A stretch of DNA of 64,000 nucleotides. It comes from Streptomyces katrae (GTDB taxonomy: Bacteria > Actinomycetota > Actinomycetes > Streptomycetales > Streptomycetaceae). The position numbers were made by a program, and so were the translations under genes. The stretch lies in assembly GCF_002028425.1 (NCBI RefSeq), contig NZ_CP020042.1, forward strand, positions 2,294,001-2,358,000, given 5' to 3'. The notes under the pieces are model-generated. The model made no database searches and was not told where the DNA came from. It saw only the letters and a list, made by a program, of their open reading frames with translations. Of this stretch, positions 60,867 through 64,000 are shown piece by piece. Positions within the stretch are counted from its first letter, which is position 1; each line of letters opens with the position of its first letter.

Positions 60867-60995
60867 ATGACGCCCATGGCCAGCCATCCGTACACCCCGA
60901 CAGGTCGCAGCGACCTGGAGCCGTTCTGGCCGTCCCGTCAGGACCACGACTTCGACCGGGTGTGTTGCCGCGCCGAGAACGCGCCGGCCCTCTAA
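60867..60995 (+). CDS. 42-codon small ORF between glnII and the OmpR-type gene
   Basis: ATG at 60867, TAA at 60995. The peptide begins MTPMASHPYTP, has GRSDLEPFWPSRQ in the middle, and ends DRVCCRAENAPAL. The TAA stop is rare in this genome, and an AT-rich 60 bp with several GACG/TTAACG motifs lies upstream. No Shine-Dalgarno of note. The adjacent cysteines and short length fit a small protein or leader peptide. Translation is not proven. Confidence 0.45.
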   Translation: MTPMASHPYTPTGRSDLEPFWPSRQDHDFDRVCCRAENAPAL

Positions 60996-61132
60996 AGCCT
61001 TCCGGGACCTCTCACCAGACCCGCCCGAGGCCTTCGGTCTGCGCGGTACGCAACGACTACGTGCACACGCACACGTGCTCATGCACACGTACGTCTTCTG
61101 CCGACCACTCCGCGTGAAAGAGCTGACCACTC

Positions 61133-61774
61133 ATGGCTAACACCCGCTCCATCGCTTCTGCCGCCTCCGCTGCGACCTCCGCTCCCCTGCCCTTCCCGCC
61201 GTTCCCCGCGGCCGGTCCGCGCCATCGCCTGCGGGCCGTGGACCGGGACGAGGTGGCCCGGGTGGTGGACCTGCTCCCGCCGGGCGCCACCTGGCTTCCC
61301 GCACCCCAGCACGCCGTGCCCACGCTGCCGGGCCAGCCGCCGATGGTCGGCTACCTGGTCCTGGTACCGGCCGACCAGCAGCCGATCGCCTTCGCCCCGC
61401 ACTCCGTCCCGGTCTCGGTACCGGTGCAGGGACCGGGGGCCGGTGCCGTGGCGCCCGTCCAGCCTGCGCCGCAGCCCTCGACCACGACCGGAGACGCGCT
61501 GGTGCGGATCGACGCCGCGCAGCGCACGGCCGAGGTGGACGGCGAGCTGCTCGACCTCACCTACCTGGAGTTCGAGCTGCTCGCCCACCTGGTGGCCCAC
61601 CCGCACCGGGTGCACAGCCGGGACCAGCTGGTGACCACGGTCTGGGGCTACGGCCACGTCGGCGACGGCCGGACGGTCGACGTCCACATCGCCCGCCTGC
61701 GGCGCAAGCTGGGCGCGGCGCACCGGGGCGCGATCCAGACCGTCCGCCGCGTGGGGTACAAGTACACGCCGTGA
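61133..61774 (+). CDS. Winged-helix OmpR-type DNA-binding protein without receiver (GlnRII candidate)
   Basis: A 213-aa protein. Residues about 118-213 form a complete trans_reg_C winged helix: LVRIDAAQRTAEVDGELLDLTYLEFELLAHLV, HRVHSRDQLVTTVWGYGHVGDGRTVDVHIARLRRKLG, and TVRRVGYKYTP. The first 110 residues are Ala/Pro/Val-rich and lack receiver-domain acidic residues. In S. coelicolor a GlnR-like regulator, GlnRII, is encoded shortly after glnII; position and domain type match, but orthology is inferred. GAAAGAG lies upstream of the ATG. Confidence 0.83.
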   Translation: MANTRSIASAASAATSAPLPFPPFPAAGPRHRLRAVDRDEVARVVDLLPPGATWLPAPQHAVPTLPGQPPMVGYLVLVPADQQPIAFAPHSVPVSVPVQGPGAGAVAPVQPAPQPSTTTGDALVRIDAAQRTAEVDGELLDLTYLEFELLAHLVAHPHRVHSRDQLVTTVWGYGHVGDGRTVDVHIARLRRKLGAAHRGAIQTVRRVGYKYTP

Positions 61775-61801
61775 CGCCGGGACGGCACGGCTCGGGATGG
61801 T

Positions 61802-61839
61802 GGTGGGCCCGTACGCGCCGGGGCGGGTACGGGCCCACC
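61802..61839. terminator. Bidirectional terminator
   Basis: GGTGGGCCCGTAC (61802-61814) pairs perfectly with GTACGGGCCCACC (61827-61839), between convergent genes. Confidence 0.8.
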
Positions 61840-61849
61840 GTCCTCCCCG

Positions 61850-63748
61850 TTACGCGGCCTTCGGCGCCCGCCTGCGGGTGGCGAAGCCGAGGGCCCCGTC
61901 CACCACGAGGAACGCCAGCAGGCTGAGGCCCAGCAGCGGAACGAACCAGCCCACCACCACGGTCACGGCGGCGAACGGCAGCAGCACCGTCACCGGGAGC
62001 CTGCGCCAGGCCCCGCGCGGCTGGGCGCGGCCGACGGAGAGCGCGCGGTCCTTGGTGGGCCGGCGCATCCACCACATCCGGTAGCCCCAGACGATCAGGA
62101 ACATCACCGCGACGGCGAGCGCGGCGAGCGCGAGCTGGTTGGCGATCCCGAAGGTCAGACCCATGTGCAGGTCGATCCCGAACCGGGTCAGCTGCGCGAG
62201 CAGCGGGTAGTCCGCGAAGCGGAGCTCGTCCATGATCCGGCCGTCGGCGGGGTCGACGGCGACCGAGTCCAGGTGCACGGGCAGGGTCTTGTCGGCCTCC
62301 TTGACCACGTAGCCCTTGCCCTTGGCGGGCAGGGTGACGCGCAGGCTCTCGGTGACCCCGGCGGCGCGGGCGGCGGCGACGGCCTTGTCGACGCCGATGT
62401 CGGTGGCGGGCATCGGCATGGTCATCTCGGTGCCGTCGGGCATGATGTGCCCGGCGTGCTCGCCGCCGCCGTCAGAGGCGCCGGCGCCCGGGTCAAGGGT
62501 GGCGGAGAGGGCGAGGGTGGCCCCGCCGAGCCGGTCCTGGAGCTGCCCGATGTTCTCCCCGGCGTACTTCGACCAGGTCAGACCGGTCGCGGAGAGGCCG
62601 ACGAGGCCCACGGCGGCCCAGAGGCCGATACTGCCGTGCCAGGAGAGGGTCTTGCGGCGGCCGGTGGCCTTCCGGTCGGGTACGACGAGCAGGGCCTTGC
62701 GGCTGCGGCGCCGGCCGATCCACAGGGCGAGACCGCCGAGGGCGACGATCCAGAGCCAGCTGGCCGCGAGTTCGCTGTAGTTCCGGCCGAACTCCCCGAG
62801 CTGGAGGCTGGCGTGGAACTCGCTGAGCCAGGCCCGCAGGGGCAGCGCGTCACCGCTGGTGGTGAGCTGCCCGCGGACCTCGGCGGTGTAGGGGTCGACG
62901 AAGACGGTGCGGGTCTCGCCCTCCGCCAGGCCCGGGGCCTCCATGATCACGCGGGTGGTGGCGTCGGCCTCGGGCGCGGGCCACACGCCGACGACCTTGC
63001 CCTGGGGCTCGGCGGCCTTGGCGGCCTTCACCTGGGTACTGAGCGGGACGGCGGCCTCGCCGACCCGGTCGACGGTCAGCTCGTGGGAGTAGAGGATCCG
63101 CTCGGCCTGCCAGGACCCGGCGTAGAGCAGGCCGGTGGCGGCGGCGAGGAAGAGGACGGGGGCTATGAGCAGCCCGGCGTAGAAGTGCACGCGCAGGAGC
63201 AGCGGCCGCAGGGCGGCCCACCCCTTGGCTCCGCCGGTTCCGGGGGCGGGTGCGGATCCCGACGCGGGCGCGGTGTCGGGCGGTGTGGACGCGGATCCGG
63301 ACTCAGAGGCAGGCGCGGGCGCGGACGCGGGCGCGGGCTCGGGGGCGGACGCGGACTCAGGCGCGGACGCGGACGCGGACGCGGACTCAGGCTCGGGGGC
63401 GGACGCGGACTCAGGCGCGGACGCGGACGCGGACGCGGACTCAGGCTCGGGGGCGGACGCGGACTCAGGCGCGGACGCGGACGCGGACGCGGACTCAGGC
63501 TCGGGGGCGGACGCGGACTCAGGCGCGGACGCGGACGCGGGCTCGGACGCGGGCTCGGACGCGGGCTCGGACGCGGGCTCGGACGCGGGCTCGGACGCGG
63601 GGGTGGGCGCGGGCGCCGGGCCGGACGCGGGGGTGGGTGCGGGCGCCGGGCCGGACGCGGGGGTGGGTGCGGGCGCGGGGGTGGAGTCGGGCGTGGGGGC
63701 GGGCTCGGGGGCCCGCCTGGGGGCGTCCGTGAGGTCGTCAAGGGACAT
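61850..63748 (-). CDS. PepSY-domain membrane protein with repetitive N-terminus
   Basis: A 632-aa PepSY-TM (PiuB-like) protein. Residues about 10-185 are low complexity, Ala/Pro/Ser/Glu repeats, including three 18-residue units. Four membrane helices follow (about 205-230, 350-370, 400-420, 565-585 and a final pair). Between them are PepSY segments and the family motifs LRVHFYAGLLIAPVLFLAAATGLLY, LHMGLTFGIANQLAL and GYRMWWMRRP. PiuB relatives are linked to iron or siderophore reduction. The start at 63748 follows AGGA. The repeat tract should be cytoplasmic. Confidence 0.88.
   Translation of the reverse strand: MSLDDLTDAPRRAPEPAPTPDSTPAPAPTPASGPAPAPTPASGPAPAPTPASEPASEPASEPASEPASEPASASAPESASAPEPESASASASAPESASAPEPESASASASAPESASAPEPESASASASAPESASAPEPAPASAPAPASESGSASTPPDTAPASGSAPAPGTGGAKGWAALRPLLLRVHFYAGLLIAPVLFLAAATGLLYAGSWQAERILYSHELTVDRVGEAAVPLSTQVKAAKAAEPQGKVVGVWPAPEADATTRVIMEAPGLAEGETRTVFVDPYTAEVRGQLTTSGDALPLRAWLSEFHASLQLGEFGRNYSELAASWLWIVALGGLALWIGRRRSRKALLVVPDRKATGRRKTLSWHGSIGLWAAVGLVGLSATGLTWSKYAGENIGQLQDRLGGATLALSATLDPGAGASDGGGEHAGHIMPDGTEMTMPMPATDIGVDKAVAAARAAGVTESLRVTLPAKGKGYVVKEADKTLPVHLDSVAVDPADGRIMDELRFADYPLLAQLTRFGIDLHMGLTFGIANQLALAALAVAVMFLIVWGYRMWWMRRPTKDRALSVGRAQPRGAWRRLPVTVLLPFAAVTVVVGWFVPLLGLSLLAFLVVDGALGFATRRRAPKAA
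63290..63710. repeat. Coding tandem repeats in the PepSY gene
   Basis: A 54-bp unit recurs at 63387, 63441 and 63495 (exact 54-bp steps), followed by 12-bp GGGCTCGGACGC units and a roughly 42-bp unit. All keep the reading frame, being multiples of three. Confidence 0.85.
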
Positions 63749-63824
63749 GTCGGTCCTAGGGTTCGGCGAAACAGGGGATCGGCCCCCGGGTCTCGCCACC
63801 CCCTCGCGGACGGAGGTGCGCCGG

Positions 63825-64000
63825 TCAGGCGGCGCGGGCAGGCAGCGGCCGGAGGGCCGTGGTGCGGGTGTCTCGCCGACGGGGCGGGCCCCGGCGGACG
63901 GCCGTATGGGCGTGCACGGCCCCGCGCAGGCGGCGCGGTGGCCGCTCGTACGAGGGGCGCTGCGCGGGCGGACCCGGCACCGGGGCGGGCCGGGTGCGGA
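63825..64000 (-). CDS. Possible 3' end of an upstream gene
   Basis: On the minus strand a frame is open from the window edge to a TGA at 63827-63825, reading a basic ...LRGAVHAHTAVRRGPPRRRD... tail. It might be the end of a gene preceding the PepSY gene by 77 nt, but GC-rich DNA often stays open by chance. The rest of 63749-63824 shows nothing. Confidence 0.22.
   Translation of the reverse strand, partial: RTRPAPVPGPPAQRPSYERPPRRLRGAVHAHTAVRRGPPRRRDTRTTALRPLPARAA

Noticed and set aside
1-64000. tRNA, rRNA, prophage or transposase genes
   Set aside because: I looked for tRNA-like cloverleaf and conserved T-loop sequence, rRNA blocks and transposase DDE/HUH motifs, and found none that I could support.

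Overview
The window is high-GC actinobacterial DNA and almost certainly Streptomyces. Supporting signs are the very high third-position GC, frequent GTG starts, many mRNAs that appear leaderless (a TANNNT hexamer 6-8 nt before the start codon), long GC-rich stem terminators, two glutamine synthetases (type I glnA and eukaryote-type glnII) each with a GlnR-type operator, and the block pepA, lpdA, E2, GntR, aceE, glnA, lipA, lipB, glnII. I see no rRNA, tRNA, CRISPR array, transposase or phage gene.

Layout. 1-6.3 kb: 3' part of a cysteine desulfurase/TusA fusion, a PfkB-type kinase, small secreted or unknown proteins, the Fe-S carrier erpA divergent from the Fe-S enzyme gene nadA. 6.3-17.6 kb: an RND pump, a NarL-type response regulator, cobalamin genes (cobS, cobU with an N-terminal metallo-hydrolase-like domain, cobT), the PspAA/PspA envelope-stress pair, DUF3043 and methyltransferase genes. 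17.7-21.8 kb: an MprF-like membrane protein coupled to a polytopic partner, then a histidine kinase.

21.9-23.1 kb holds no credible gene but an organised repeat element. It has two head-to-head arms of tandem units with a near-exact 103-bp period (four units, then three inverted). Each arm ends in a roughly 150-bp imperfect palindrome. A one-armed copy lies at 57.3-57.8 kb. The inner stem of the palindrome shows a compensatory base-pair change between copies.

23.2-30.1 kb is a minus-strand gene set resembling the fungal galactosaminogalactan cluster and bacterial Pel systems: a secreted CE18/Agd3-like deacetylase, a PelF-type GT4 glycosyltransferase, a polytopic membrane protein, a spherulin-4 (Sph3/GH135) protein and a GH114 lipoprotein. 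The last four overlap or nearly abut. It probably makes, exports, deacetylates and trims an aminosugar exopolysaccharide.

30.4-47.4 kb is central metabolism: leucyl aminopeptidase, E3 (lpdA), a two-lipoyl-domain E2, a GntR regulator, aceE (with a perfect 17-bp palindrome over its -35 region), a SDR/TetR pair, glnA, and the lipoate genes lipB and lipA that serve the E2. 47.4-64 kb is accessory: an HTH regulator, redox enzymes, a VIT1 transporter, a SpoIIE phosphatase, an SNase-like protein, a MarR/hydrolase pair, the second repeat copy, then glnII, a 42-codon ORF, an OmpR-type DNA-binding protein (GlnRII candidate) and a PepSY membrane protein with a repetitive N-terminus.
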